NCBI RefSeq assembly: GCF_001649575.2
Contig: NC_051434.1
Location: forward strand, 17,936,754 to 18,000,753
Direction: 5' to 3'
DNA: 64,000 bases
Source of the DNA: Kryptolebias marmoratus
Lineage: Eukaryota > Chordata > Actinopteri > Cyprinodontiformes > Rivulidae
Shown: piece after piece, positions 36,492 to 49,149 of the stretch
How positions within the stretch are numbered: the stretch's first letter is position 1
Layout: each line of letters starts with the position of its first letter
The notes under the pieces: model-generated
What the model saw: only the letters and a program-made list of their open reading frames with translations
Told to the model about the DNA's origin: nothing
Database searches by the model: none
Program-made: the position numbers and the translations under genes

Positions 36492-39400
36492 ATGGCGCTG
36501 TCTCAAGGAACAAAGAAAAAAGTTTGCTACTACTATGACGGTAAAAAAAAAAATTCAGGCGCATAATTTTCTCTGACTCTTCAAGGGGCCGCCGAGGCGC
36601 GTAGAAGTTCCGGGATTTCTCCGCGTTTGACGCTTTTAGGCGTGCAAATACGACGAGCCGGCGGAAGAGCTAACGTTAGCTTGTTGGACGGGTTAACTAG
36701 CTTGTTTTAGCTGCATGGATTGCTAAGTTAGCTGTTAGCCCGAATGTGCACGGAGCGTTTGGTCTGCCGCTCACTTTCAAATTCCATTCATTAACGAATT
36801 GTGTATTTTCTGAAATTACCGCAGCATATATCTGGTCGTGTTTAAACACAAAGGGCTAATATAGTCACCGTAGGAGCGCAGAGAAACCACGGAGCTAGCC
36901 GGTGATGGCCACACTGTGTTCTTCCGAACTTGCTAATAACTTCCGAGAAGTGGTGAAAGATGCACCGGTCTCCACTTCATTAATATGGCGAAAGAACTCG
37001 ATAAGACAATACTCATATACTCTTACACAATTTATATATACAACATACTTTTGCCTTTTATTCAGAGTAACTCAATTCACATGAATATTAAATTTCATTT
37101 TGCTAAAATACTACACCGAAGCCTAAGTAGCTCACTTTTTAAAATTGCATTATTTTACCTTTTCAAGTTGTTATGAATTGAAGCAAACCAGATTAAACAT
37201 ATGATTTACTTCCTGCTTCTTATTGTCTAATGCACAAGAGTAATTGTAGGTGCAGTGCAAACTTTACATGTTAGATTTTAATGGAGTATTAATATTATTA
37301 ACAGTATTAATAACAAAGATTAGTGCAAGAATGATTCATCCTAGTTTGTGCATATCTGGTATGGGTAAATTGGGCACATTTTGAATGGAGTTTGGTGGGA
37401 TGTTGTCTTTTGCTACAATATTAAGCTCTTATAAATTGTTTATTTTGTCCTACAGGTGATGTGGGAAACTACTATTACGGTCAAGGCCATCCCATGAAAC
37501 CCCACAGAATCCGCATGACACACAACCTCCTCCTGAACTATGGACTCTACAGGAAAATGGAAATCTACGTGAGTCACGTCCATCAATGCAAACCTCACAC
37601 GTTTGACGTTTTACTCGTCTTGGCTCTTCTGATATTAGTGACATTGACTGGCTGTCAAAAGCTGTTGAAGTTGTGGGATTAAAGAATATCTCAAACTCAT
37701 TTAGATTTATTCTGTTTCTTTAGCCATGAAGACAAAATGACTTCACCCAGATGTGCAGCTTTTCTCTTTAGGATGTGACCTATTGAATTAAAGTAGTCAG
37801 TCACCTTGATGTAAACATTTGCCACCATTAATTCAAAGCAGACAATAGTTACAGTTCATGTAGAAAAATTATGTGTTTATTTCACCCATCTCCTTGTGTT
37901 CAAATGAATAAACATTTTCACAAGGTTAACAAAAACATAGACTTAAGAAGTCTGGAATTTGTTTTCGGCATTTTCAAGATCTCCAAGTATGAGGAGACAA
38001 AAGAAAGTGAGGAAAAACAAAGGTTTCTAGACTCTGATACTTATTGCATTTTCTAAAAAATAAAATTTACAGTTTCTAAAAGTTGTTCAAATGTGCAGAC
38101 ATTAAAAAAAGTCACTTTGAGGGTTGTCAACTTCCAGAAATTAAAATAAGGAAAGCAGATTATTTCTTTATCTGGTAATGGCAACAAACTTGAATCATTT
38201 CAGCTGACAAGCCTATACAGGGCTCAGGCATGAAGACTTAAATAACTATAAAAGTATGTATAAATGTTGTAAATTTTGCATGTGTGAGTGATGGGAATTT
38301 GTAAAATTCTGATCTTTTCTTGGCAAAAAAAGAAACAACTTATATTGAATAGTTTTTCAAAAGTTGATATACAACAAAAACTCTTGCAGTAGTTACTTGT
38401 CCTTACCAAATGCATTGTGAAGCAAATAAAAAAAATGTAAAGGGGAAAAAAAAACTTACATTAGCAAACAGATAACAAACCTGCACCACTGTGCTAATTT
38501 AGTATGATTTACATTTAATTTGGGGTCAGGAAATGTGAGGATTTGAGTCTCAAAGTGTGCATTTTCAGCATGAAAAATAAGAAGTAAGCCTCTATAATAA
38601 CCATTAATAGTAATAGATGTTGGGGTTTGTTGATCACCTGTTTGAGTAAGCGTATTAACTGTGGTACATGTTTCACATCGGCCCAGTAAAGAGTAAACGT
38701 GTGTGATGGAACGTGTGCAACGGTTACCACAGCTCAGTTCAGTGCGGTAAATTTGACGGGCAACATAAAGCTCTTTACGATTGTGGCGGGCGTTGTGGCT
38801 CCCGAAAGAACCAGAACCAAATGGTCCAGATCCCAGAAAAAGGGGGGGGGGGGTGTAATTCCCATCACTACTTTATGAGGAGTTCATAAAAATATCCCAT
38901 CCCATCAGATCGTTGAGTTTAGAAGATAATTCGACCCTCATGGTCTCTTTCCCTGCAGGGAGGGAGGCACAGGAGGAGATGGAGAAATTAGTTCAACTAT
39001 TTCCTTCTTTTGGCTCGTTTTCCTCCTCCTGAAGAGCATATATAATGGAAAAGAACTATTATTGAAAACAAGTGGCTCAGTCATGGGGACATTCAAAACA
39101 TTGAGGGTTTTTTTTTTTATTATGGGGGAAGTTTCATTATTTTATGTTGCTTTTTTTTTTGTAATTTCAGAGACCACAGAAAGCCAGTGCTGAGGAGATG
39201 ACAAAGTACCACAGTGACGACTACATCAAGTTCCTGAGGTCCATCCGCCCAGACAACATGTCTGAGTACAGCAAGCAGATGCAGAGATGTGCGTCCCGCT
39301 CGCTCTCTAACGGCGCGTCCTGGCTTCCTTCGTCTTCTGTCACGCTGACGACATCTTTGCTGTTGTCTTACAGTTAACGTCGGCGAGGACTGTCCAGTGT

Positions 39401-42400
39401 TCGATGGACTGTTTGAGTTTTGTCAGCTCTCAACAGGTGGCTCTGTAGGTATGTTGTTGCTACTGTGTTTTCACCCAATCCTCCTGGTACACTGTCTTCA
39501 CCGAACAAACTGATCAGTTAACCATCGGTGGGGAAGAATCTGTGATTTACTTCCTGCGTGGAACGGCCAATCTGACAGTCTCCAGGTCCATGTCCAGCCC
39601 CTCTCCTATTCAAACTGACCCTAAAACCCCCTTCACACTGGATCAAGACCTCATTATGATGTATAAAATCAGATGGAACGTGACGGGTCTTTGCTGTATC
39701 TTGGTGTTGGTCCTAGATTTACTTAGAGATCACTTTTTCAAAACTAGGGTTGTGAAGTTCTGGGAATTTTCATAGTTGGAAGCTTTCAATGAGAATTGAA
39801 GGGATTTTATGGGAATAACAGCAATAAATCTAGAATATAGAATATCATGGGTTGGCTCTTATCAGGAATTTTAAATACAATAGGGGGAAATATAGCATAT
39901 TCTTGACTAAAACGACTAAATTACATTGCTGTACCATGCAATGTATGCAGATAAAATGAGAAAAGAGCCAGCATAGTGATCAAATAATGTAGTTTGGTTC
40001 AGAGTTGTGTGAATGAAATAAAAGTAGTGTGTTTGTGACTCAGTAGCGTCACTCATGATGGCTTTATAGCCAGTCTTTATGTGAAAGGCACACAAACTAA
40101 ACGTGTGGACCATTTTGTCTTTACCAATAAAGTCCTGTAGACCACACAGGCATGGCAAGTTTGCATGCTTTAGTCTATTTAATGTCTGTCTTTGTTTTTC
40201 CTGAAGCTGGAGCCGTGAAGCTGAACAAGCAGCAGACAGACATCGCGATCAACTGGGCTGGTGGACTCCACCACGCCAAGAAGTCCGAAGCCTCTGGTTT
40301 CTGCTACGTCAACGACATCGTCCTCGCCATCCTGGAGCTCCTCAAGTAAGCCGAGCACCACCGCTGCTTTTAGGTTTTAGTAGGACTGAGCCATTTTAAT
40401 GGGACAAGTTTTGTACCCGTTTAGGTTTCATCCTAACTATCAGCATGCAGAACATGGATCTTACCTCAATACAATGTATCTTATGGATTTTCCAGATACC
40501 ACCAGAGGGTGTTGTACATAGACATCGACATCCACCATGGTGATGGAGTAGAGGAGGCCTTTTACACCACAGACAGGGTCATGACTGTCTCTTTCCACAA
40601 ATATGGGGAGTACTTTCCTGGCACTGGAGACCTGAGGGTGCGTGCTGCTCTTCAATAAAACAAGATTGTATTACAGAAAACGGGGGTATTATTCTAATAA
40701 CATGACCTTTGTGTGCAGGACATTGGAGCAGGAAAGGGCAAGTACTATGCTGTGAACTACCCTCTTAGAGACGGCATTGATGATGAGTCTTATGAAGCCA
40801 TTTTCAAGCCCGTAAGTTCCCTTTTTGCATGGCAATATCCACCAGTAGCTTTGGCGGCCTATTTTCTGACTCCGTGTGTGTGTTTGTCTTAGATCATGGC
40901 GAAAGTGATGGAGATGTACCAGCCGAGTGCTGTGGTTCTGCAATGTGGAGCGGATTCTCTTTCTGGAGACAGGCTGGGCTGCTTCAACCTCACCATCAAA
41001 GGTATCGAAACACGCCAAAGAAAACGATTGCTTCAATAAGACCGAAAACTTAACTCGTGTATGTTGTGCTTTCCAAAAGGCCACGCCAAGTGCGTGGAGT
41101 ACATTAAAAGCTTCAACTTGCCTCTGCTGATGCTGGGCGGAGGAGGATACACCATCCGCAACGTGGCCCGTTGCTGGACCTTCGAGACTGCCGTGGCCTT
41201 GGACTGCTCCATCCCCAACGAGCTGCCCTACAACGATTACTTTGAGTACTTCGGCCCCGATTTCAAGCTGCACATCAGCCCCTCCAACATGACCAACCAG
41301 AACACCAACGAGTACCTGGAGAAGATCAAACAGCGGCTCTTTGAAAACCTCCGCATGCTGCCTCACGCTCCCGGCGTCCAGATGCAGGCCATCCCAGAGG
41401 ACGCTCCTCACCCGGACAGTGGGGACGAAGATGAGGAAGACCCTGACAAGCGCATCTCTAGTAAGAGACTTTTTTTTTTTTTTTTTACTTTAGTACACAG
41501 AATTAAAACGTTGTGGTAAAAAATGTGAGGATGTCCAGCTTTTGGTGAAGAGTTGATAATAAACTGTGTGTTTCAGTCCGTGCCCACGACAAGAGGATAG
41601 CCTGCGAGGAGGAGTTTTCAGACTCTGAGGATGAGGCCGAGGGGCAGGGGGGAGGCCGCAGGAATGCCTCAAACCACAAAAAGGCCAAACGATTAAAGAA
41701 GGAGGAAGAGAAAGAAGGAGAAGAAAAGAAAGGCGAGTTTGCTGCACTCACATAAAAAAAACAACAGAAAAATGAATTTAAAGGTTTGCTATAATAACTC
41801 CTCCTGTTTGCTTTTTAGAAGTGAAAGAAGAAGACAAAGAGGAAGAGAAGATGGATACGTCAGGGTAAGAATCAGACTGTCCCGTTCCTCTTTGTTCTCC
41901 ACGCAGCTGCTTAATCTGTGTTCATAAACGTGAGCTACTTTTAACAATGATGAAAAAACACGCAGAGGAGTTTCACTCTAATGTCCACCTCAGTCAGACC
42001 TTAGTTTTCATGACTCGGACGCTTCAGAGCACAGCTGGAATCTGTGGGAATTTCCCTTTTTAACTTTAGGGTCAAATGTTTGTAGCTGTTCGACTTTAGG
42101 CTGCTCTGATTCCCCGATGAAATGGTTTTATTAGAAACTGTAAATAAAATGGTAAAGGTAGACAAAAGAAACTGAGTCTTAAAACGGTCTCATTCGTATA
42201 TATTGAGAAAACATGAATATATATTCAGAATGTAAACTTTTTGTTAGTGTGTGAATATTTAGCCTTTGGAAATCTGAAAGCCATATCAATATTTTTAAAT
42301 CAGGACTGAGGCCACTCAGCTGAGTTTGTGGCACAAGATGTTTTTTTTTATTTCTTCAAATAGTTAAAATCTCCTTTGGTGAGAAAAATATCTCCTCATT

Positions 42401-42509
42401 ATTCCATGTAACTCCAGCTGCTTTTATTGCTGATATCTTGTCTCCCTCCTCCTGTAGTTTGATGTTTCAACTGTCTTTCAGACCAAAAGAAGAGATGAAG
42501 ACCACTTGA
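36492..42509 (+). CDS. hdac1: Histone deacetylase 1, 482 aa, 12 exons
   Basis: Class I zinc-dependent lysine deacetylase, the catalytic subunit of nuclear co-repressor complexes (Sin3, NuRD, CoREST). Coding exons: 36492-36540, 37456-37568, 39171-39288, 39374-39448, 40207-40345, 40496-40637, 40719-40811, 40893-41001, 41080-41460, 41577-41732, 41819-41864, 42482-42509. The phases close to 482 aa, the length of the human protein. The catalytic pair His140-His141 (GGLHHAKK), zinc ligands Asp176, His178 and Asp264, and Tyr303 (GGGGYTIRN) are all present, as is Lys31 of the inositol-phosphate site. The tail keeps the CK2 motif FSDSEDE (Ser421, Ser423) and is Lys/Glu-rich, ending KTT. The intron after exon 10 starts with GC rather than GT. 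The N-terminus [10 protein letters not shown] and the neighbours favour hdac1 over hdac2. Confidence 0.96.
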
Positions 42510-43310
42510 AGTTGGGTGGAAGGAGACGTGGCTGTACGGTTGTCCTTCATCCCCCCTCCTCCTCCTCCTCCTGCAACCCAAGAGGACCTTTTGATTCCTG
42601 TTTTACTGTGTTCCTACTGACAAACCTGATTGGCACCATGTTCCCAGTTCAAGTATCAGGTGAAAACAGGGGGATTGCACAACTGTAGCAGTATCTGATC
42701 AGTGGTTTTTAGCGTGGTAAAAATTAAGCCCCGCCCCTCCAGTTGTTAAATCCCACCCACCTGGCGCTTAATCCCTGTGAGCATTTGTGTGAATCAGGCA
42801 TGTTAAAAGAAATAAAAAAAAAATCAGATTGTTGCTGTTCCCATGCTGGCATCTCAGATTTAAACCTGTCTGCGGGGCTGCAGTTGGTCAAATGCAAAAA
42901 GGCTTCCCTCTTAGGTTTTATTTTTTTTAAACGCCTATTTATGATACAAAATCCCTCCTGTTAATTCATCAGTAAATGCATGCTTAGACTCATCTGGCCT
43001 TCAGCATGTACACACTTTTAAGTCCCCCCCCTCTCCCCAATCTGGACTCTAAGTTATTTTTAAATCATGAATAGTCGGTTCCTTTAGCCAATCTTCTTCT
43101 GAACATCTGCTTTGTGTTTTTATGTTCCTGTATGAATGTGTGAACCTCTCCTGAGGCTGATGTTGGTGAGTAAATGACTTATTTTAGAGATTTTGTACCA
43201 TTGAATACACAAGTGGGGTAAACCGACGTGGCCCTCGACCTGTGGCTGTTATATCCTTGTGAAGCGTCCATTATCGTATCTTTGTTAATAAAAACAAACA
43301 AAAACATAAG
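42510..43310 (+). terminator. hdac1 3' UTR and poly(A) signal
   Basis: The 3' UTR runs to AATAAA at 43287-43292, so cleavage is expected about 20 bases later. The gene ends tail-to-tail with eif3i; the two poly(A) signals are less than 300 bp apart. Confidence 0.7.
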
Positions 43311-43564
43311 GTCCACTTTTGACTTATTTCCTTTTAGTGTTAGCCATCAGGATTTTTAGTTTCTGGCCCCAAATTGAACTCGGACTCCAAAGAAATATTC
43401 TATATGAGGAAGTAAAATTAAGGCTATTTTCTGTTACAGTGAATCATTTTTACAAATATTCAACACAAAAAAACCTCAGATCATTTATTAATTTAAATAC
43501 ATTTCAGAACTAAAGTCTACTTTACAACTTAGAGGGTACAAAGATGCAGACAATCCCTTTCTTG

Positions 43565-43646
43565 ACCATGTTTTGTCTTTATTTTAAAATAATTAGCACT
43601 TTACACACCAAATTCAACAACTGTTAGCAGGTGATCGTTGGACTGT
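43565..43646 (-). terminator. eif3i 3' UTR and poly(A) signal
   Basis: On the - strand AATAAA (43583 down to 43578) lies about 65 bases after the stop codon. The 3' UTR is therefore very short. Confidence 0.7.
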
Positions 43647-46600
43647 TTACGCCTCCAGCTCAAAGTCAAAATAATGTGGGTCGAAGTAATGAATCCTCAC
43701 GTATCCGTCTTCTCCTCCACTGCTGTAACTGAGGACAGAGGAGGAAAGCAATGTTACACATTCAGGAAATAGAGATGAGTTTTGTATAAAGGTATTATTT
43801 AAGTTGTAGAAATACAACTAGTCAAAACACCAATCTTAAAAATGTCACAATTTATGTGAATGTCAGTTTTGTGGTTATTTACAAAATGTAAATGGCAGCA
43901 GGAATATATTTCTGCTCAAATAATTCTGAAATGCAACATGGAACTGGGCGTAAAAGTGTTTTTACGGGGACCACTGTGACATCTCAAAGTTTGGGGCCGT
44001 TTTAAGACCAAAGCGGGGACTCCTGTTGTCGTACGAAACATCCAATCTCTACAGTTTCACAGCAGTTCACGCAAACCACAGATCTAAACCTCTATTATTA
44101 TTATTATTATTTTGACAGAAACATCATATAACTCCTGCTGGAGGTCTCCCCTGGGAGTGCTACAGCTCGCTGCTGCTGGTCCCAAACCATACAATGCAGA
44201 ATTGACAGCCATGTTCAGACTAGCCATTAGTTCATCAGTCCTGTCAGATGTAAACTCTTTTCATCCAAACTGAAATAAATCAAGAAGCTTTAATTCTTTA
44301 CAACTTCTACACAAAACAGCCGAGTGTTTCCTTTAAGCAATCTCAACAAGAGTCGGTTTTTAGGTGTGTTAGAATTACAGCCACACTACCTCTTGCCGTC
44401 TGGATGGAAGGCCACACAGTTGATGGGGCCAAAATGACCTTTGACCCTGCCAAACTCCTCCTCATAGGCAGCATGGAAGAACCTGGAAGCAGCAAAAGAA
44501 CACAGGTTGGCACAACAAATCTATCTCACAGACTCTTCCCCAATGTTCTATCAAATCACGAAGCTCACTCTGACTTTAAACTTATGTTTAACTCACCTGG
44601 CCTCAAACTTGCCGATCCTGGTGGATGTAGTCGTGACTTCCATGGCTTCCTGTCCACCTCCCATCACCACCTGAGCAAAGCGTTTAAGGTCAGTGGCGGG
44701 ATCGAGGCAAAGTGTGTGTGCTGCGCTGTGGGACGTGCAACTTACGTGATCCATTATGGGGGAGATGGCCGCTGAGTTGACGGGTCTCTCAGTCTTAAAT
44801 GTCTTGATGTGATCCAGGGAAGAGGAGTCGAACAACTAAAGAGGGAGACACTGAGCAGTCAGTAAACAGTTCATCAATGACCGAGTGAACAAATTGGACC
44901 ACGTGCGTAGAGGCAGATTTAACTGCAGACTTTTAGAAACAAAATCTGACTGATGGTTGTCAAAAACAAATGGTTTTGGTCGGTCTCTTACTTTGGCCGT
45001 GTTATCCTTGGAGGCGCTGATGAACATGGTGAGATCCACTGACGTCTGCATGTCATTGATCTGCTTGGTGTGCTCCTTGGCCTTCTTCAGGATTTCTCCG
45101 GACTGATCATAGCAACAACAGGTTGGTTAGAGCCATCAAACAACAGATATTTGGTTTTTCTAATAACAGCCACCGCGAATGTAACACCCCGTTCTAGGTG
45201 TTGCCTGCACCTTTAGATTTCAACATTTAGCATCAGGGCCTGCAGTGTATTTCATGCCCACATGTAGGCGTCATACCTTTGCACTGAACTGGTTGATCTC
45301 TCCGTTCTCGTGCCCAGCGTTGACAAACTCTCCCAGGGGTCCCCACACAGCGCTAGTTATCTTGTGCTCGTTGCAGGGTATGGACTGGTAGGGCTGGTTG
45401 TCCTCTGCAGATACAATAACACAACTAAATACGTACATATATAGTCAAATTAACTCCAATCGACTCAAAGTTACAAGGGCTTCTCTACCTCTTTCTCTTT
45501 CGAGGGCTTCAGGAGAGTTAAGTATATTACTGAAAGACTACATCATATCAAATTATTATATTAAGAGAAAATGAAGTTAAGTTTGAGGTTTGTTATCAAC
45601 CCTGCCAACGAATCTACTTGTTAAAGCTGACACGGCTGCTGCTCTGCTGAGGTTTTCTCCCATTGGGTACCTTGTGGTTTTTAGGAGCTATCATGCTCAG
45701 CACGGATGGTGCATTTAAAAACCAGAACAGGCAGCAGGGCAGAATGTGAGCAGGCGCCGAGGAGGCGGGGTGGAAGCCAACCCACCCCCTGCTGCTCCTC
45801 TGCACCAAGCGAGGTAATAACAGCCGAAAAGGTCGACGTGTGAAAAGGTAGGCCGACTTTGCAGCTGAATAATGTGACGAAGTGATGACGTACGCTTTCT
45901 GCAACCACTCAGCTGCTGGAGTTAAATACCAAAACAACAAAGTACAGATTCATTCTGGAGGAAAACTCCACTGTATTTTTTTTAAAAGCGTTTAAACGAT
46001 GGCAAACTGAGGCGACGGTACACCTTTCTTCTTCAAAACCCCTGTGGCTTTCAGCTGCATTTTAAAGCACAAGGAAGACATATGGCAGCAGTTCTGTATT
46101 TACTTGAAATATTTTGTTGAACGCAAACAGAATCGACACACTGAGCTCATCCGCCATGTTGGGAGAAACGTTGCCCAGCGGACGTTGAGCAACACGTAAA
46201 AGCAGCTGATTTTTGTTCCGCGCCTCTTTTGGTTCCTCCCTGCTCACTTCGTTTCTGAGCGCTCACGTCTGTGCGGGACGGCGGCGGATCCATCTGTGTT
46301 TTATGAACGATCAGAGGCGCCCTAAAGGACGGGGCTGGTCTGTGTGCCCATTTTGCGGAACTGTTTGACGAAAGAGCCTAAATTCTGATGGCTAATGGCT
46401 ACTTTGAGCAGAGATTTACAACCACCGTTTCTTTGAATTCCAACTCCAGTCATTGAGGATTTTAGTTATTAGGCATTATATCTGTTAAAAAAAATCTGTT
46501 CTTTAGGTCACTGATGAAAACAAATGTGTGTGTGTGTGTGTACCTATCTGCTGTGGATCCCTCAGGTCAAAGAAGTTCAGGAAGCACTGGTAACCCATCT

Positions 46601-48428
46601 GCTTGTCTGTGGAGAACATGATGATGTTGCCGCTGAAGTCGAAGCCGCACGTCCTGACAGCAGAGTTGGTGTTGAGCAGAGCCAGCTGTTTGCCTGCAGA
46701 AACACACAGAAGGCTTGAAAAGGCTGCTCTGGCATCAGGAAGGGATGGAACGGTAACCGACACAGTGCTGTCACTTCCATATTACAGGGATATTTTCAGC
46801 CCTGTTGTACCTCGCCTCTTCACCCACACGCAGAGGAATGCGAGTACAGAAAACGGATGGTTATTTTCAAGCATAAATAGCAACATTAGCTGTAAGATTT
46901 AGCAGCAGGGTTCACATCCGGCAGGAATTTCTGCCAAAGCAACAGTGTAATCCAGGGGTGTGCCATCCTGTCCCTCAAGGGCCACCATCCTGCATGTTTT
47001 ACTTTTTTCTCTGCTCCAACACACCTAATTTGAATCAATGGCTGATTAACAGGCTTCTGCAGAACATGAAGAGGTGATTTAATCACTGAATCAGGTGTGT
47101 TGGAGCAGGGAAACAAGGAAAACATGCAGGATAGTGGCCCTCTAGGACCAGGACTACCTACCTCTGGTATAATCGGTTCAAATGAACTGCTCCTAAATTT
47201 AGAAGACTGGATTTGTTTTAAGACGGCAAACTCTACAAAAGAAGCTGGTCTATTCAAGTCGTTTTAAGCTTGTCAATCCAGGTTAAGTGGACCCACTTCC
47301 CAAGTGGATTTTGAGGTAATATAAAACAGCCCCTAACTTCACAGCAGGTTGTGTAAATACTAATATTTAAATCCATCAGTTCTGTATTTCATGATTAAAT
47401 TGGCAGAATCCTGAATCCTGCATGAAGTGCTGGGACATTTTGGAGCTTCGGTCTTGGCTGTGCTCATCAGTTTTGTCCAATGTTAACTATTCCTCTAACC
47501 TGAGGTTGTTCAAGAAGCCGTCCCTAACAGGTAAGATATTTTTTATTATAGAATTATTTATAACTCATACATAGAAACTCACTTCAGCGACCTGATGTAA
47601 GCATTAGAAAGCTGCCAACTGCAGTTTTTTGGGGAAAAGCTCTTTAGGTTTGTACCGAACGTGGTTTTACTTACCGGTCTCGCAGTCCCACAGTCGACAG
47701 CTGTTGTCTGCTGACCCTGTTAATACGTTCTTCGTGTCCCCTGAGACAGAGCGAGTTAAGGAACCATTTGCAAACACTTACACGAAAGGCCTAATAACAG
47801 TTTTACAAAGTCAAACACAGTCTGAGTGCACGGGCGGTCTCCTGATGGAAGATACAGTCGCAGTCGACACACCACACAGCTCCCGTGTGCCCATTGTAGG
47901 TACCGAGCCGCTCCCCGTTCACAGAGTACCACACATTGGCGACCTGTAGAAGAACAGGGAGAGGGTTAGAAGGAGGCAACATCCACCCAAACTCCTGCTG
48001 AACAGACAGCATCGACTTACTGTGTCCTTAGCTACAGAGAAGAGCAGGTCTCCTTCTCTGTTGTACTTTATCTGAGTGATGGACCTCTCGTGGCCCTGGA
48101 GCAAGATGGGTTTCTGGGAACAAAAAGATAACAGTTTCACCTTTTAAGACTGTTCTGGTTCATTTATTTATTTATTTTACTGGAGCAAATATTACATACG
48201 GTTGACCCATCTGGATACAAGCTACCAAGTGACACGGGCTAAAAAAACATCCTTTTTTAAACCTAAATACGGCCAACATGTACGACAGTTCAGTTAATTT
48301 AAAGGCTAAGCTAACGTTAGCCGAAGACGCAGTACTGGCGCTAACACATGCAGTGTGAAAACGAGGTTAAACAAAACTGGACTGAGAGGAAAACATTTCC
48401 CCAAACAATAAAAAAATAAACCTACCAT
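43647..48428 (-). CDS. eif3i: eIF3 subunit I (WD40), 325 aa, 11 coding exons
   Basis: A WD40 beta-propeller subunit of eukaryotic translation initiation factor 3, which loads mRNA and initiator tRNA on the 40S ribosome. Coding exons in order: 48426-48428, 48021-48113, 47856-47943, 47675-47740, 46544-46693, 45277-45404, 44992-45102, 44746-44835, 44597-44670, 44390-44482, 43647-43728. Phases close to 325 aa, the human length. Exon 1 contributes only the ATG; exon 2 starts [20 protein letters not shown]-type blocks include [39 protein letters not shown] and [14 protein letters not shown] near the C-terminus. The gene converges with hdac1 and lies co-directionally downstream of txlna. Introns carry an hAT-type MITE (intron 4) and R1 repeats (introns 4 and 10). 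I see no damage to the reading frame. Confidence 0.95.
43840..44340 (-). repeat. Repeat family R1 copy in eif3i intron 10
   Basis: It contains 'agaccaaagcggggactcct', 'cagcagttcacgcaaacca', 'gagtgctacagctcgctgct' and 'tcatcagtcctgtcagatgt', blocks seen in other R1 copies, in mixed orientation. An (ATT)n tract lies at 44093-44111. It fills most of this 660-bp intron. Confidence 0.5.
46945..47174. mobile_element. hAT-type foldback MITE in eif3i intron 4
   Basis: A 214-bp element (46953-47166) starts caggggtgtgccatcctg and ends with its imperfect inverse. It is flanked by gtgtaatc (46945-46952) and gtataatc (47167-47174), an 8-bp target duplication with one mismatch. The two halves pair over most of their length (aacacacct.attt.aatca against its inverse). 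It is the same length as the element at 52527-52740 and closely related to it. Confidence 0.85.
47175..47620 (+). repeat. Repeat family R1 copy in eif3i intron 4
   Basis: Recognised by 'cagttctgt...ggttgttcaagaag', 'aacaggtaagatatttttta' (47526-47545) and 'acatagaaactcacttcagc'. The splice-donor-like phrase lies on the + strand, antisense to eif3i. Confidence 0.45.
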
Positions 48429-48540
48429 GCTGTTGCCAGATAATCCGGTATATTTGCTTCGCCCCACAGAAAGAAACACTCGTGTGTCAGGCGCCGGAGT
48501 CGCGGCGGAAAAGGAAGATGACGTACTTCCTGTTTCAAAA
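48429..48540 (-). promoter_or_regulatory. eif3i promoter and 5' UTR
   Basis: Reading the - strand there is an ETS-type site CAGGAAGT (48532-48525) overlapping a CRE-like TACGTCA (48525-48519). A pyrimidine tract CTTCCTTTTCCG (48517-48506) follows and could be a 5' TOP-like start. The 5' UTR would then be about 80 bases, ending in an exon whose only codon is ATG. Motifs are read directly; use is inferred. Confidence 0.5.
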
Positions 48541-48699
48541 GCGTCAGCATCGCTGCGCCCTCTGCCGGCAACTCCGACCATAACAACCTCGAAGGTTTGA
48601 CAATTACAGATCAGATAATGATCCTGTCATGGTAGATTAATTTAATACTAAAGTAAAACGTTTATGATTAAGTTTTGAGGGGTGTCACGCGTTGATATA

Positions 48700-49110
48700 C
48701 GTTTTTATTTTAACATAAATCAACTTTCTTAGTAATTTGGGACTTACTTGTGTATTAAAATAAGATGACAAAACGGTATGATGTATAAACTGTATATAAA
48801 TGTTGAAAAGAGCCAAGCCAGTGGCATAACAGTCACCATGGTAACCACACACCTGTGTTTCTCACTCCCTGACAGCAGTCCTAAATGACACAGGAAAATG
48901 CAGAGCAAAAAGTAAGCCTCAAACTGTTACTGTGTGAAATCTAGGGTAAATGAGTCCTATGGCAGTAAGAGACACAAGATAGAAAAAAAGAGACAAATGC
49001 ATACTTTTTGATGTATAGCAATATAAGAAGTGTAAAGTTTGTGGGAGTGTGAAATGTTTGTTAAAAAAAAAAAGTTTAGGGCAGCTCAGAAGTTAGTAAT
49101 ACATTATTAT
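48700..49110. repeat. Repeat family R3, copy 2
   Basis: Contains 'gtcaccatggtaaccacaca', 'acctgtgtttctcactccc' and 'aaaagtaagcctcaaact'. The 58040-58520 copy has the same blocks in the same order and orientation. It begins about 170 bp beyond the eif3i promoter. Confidence 0.6.
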
Positions 49111-49149
49111 TGATCACACGGAGCTAAAATCTTCAAATCAAACACACAC

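Noticed and set aside
40689..41411. 240-codon open frame on the - strand
   Set aside because: It is antisense to hdac1 exons 7-9, crosses their introns and has no recognisable protein. It is a shadow of conserved coding sequence.
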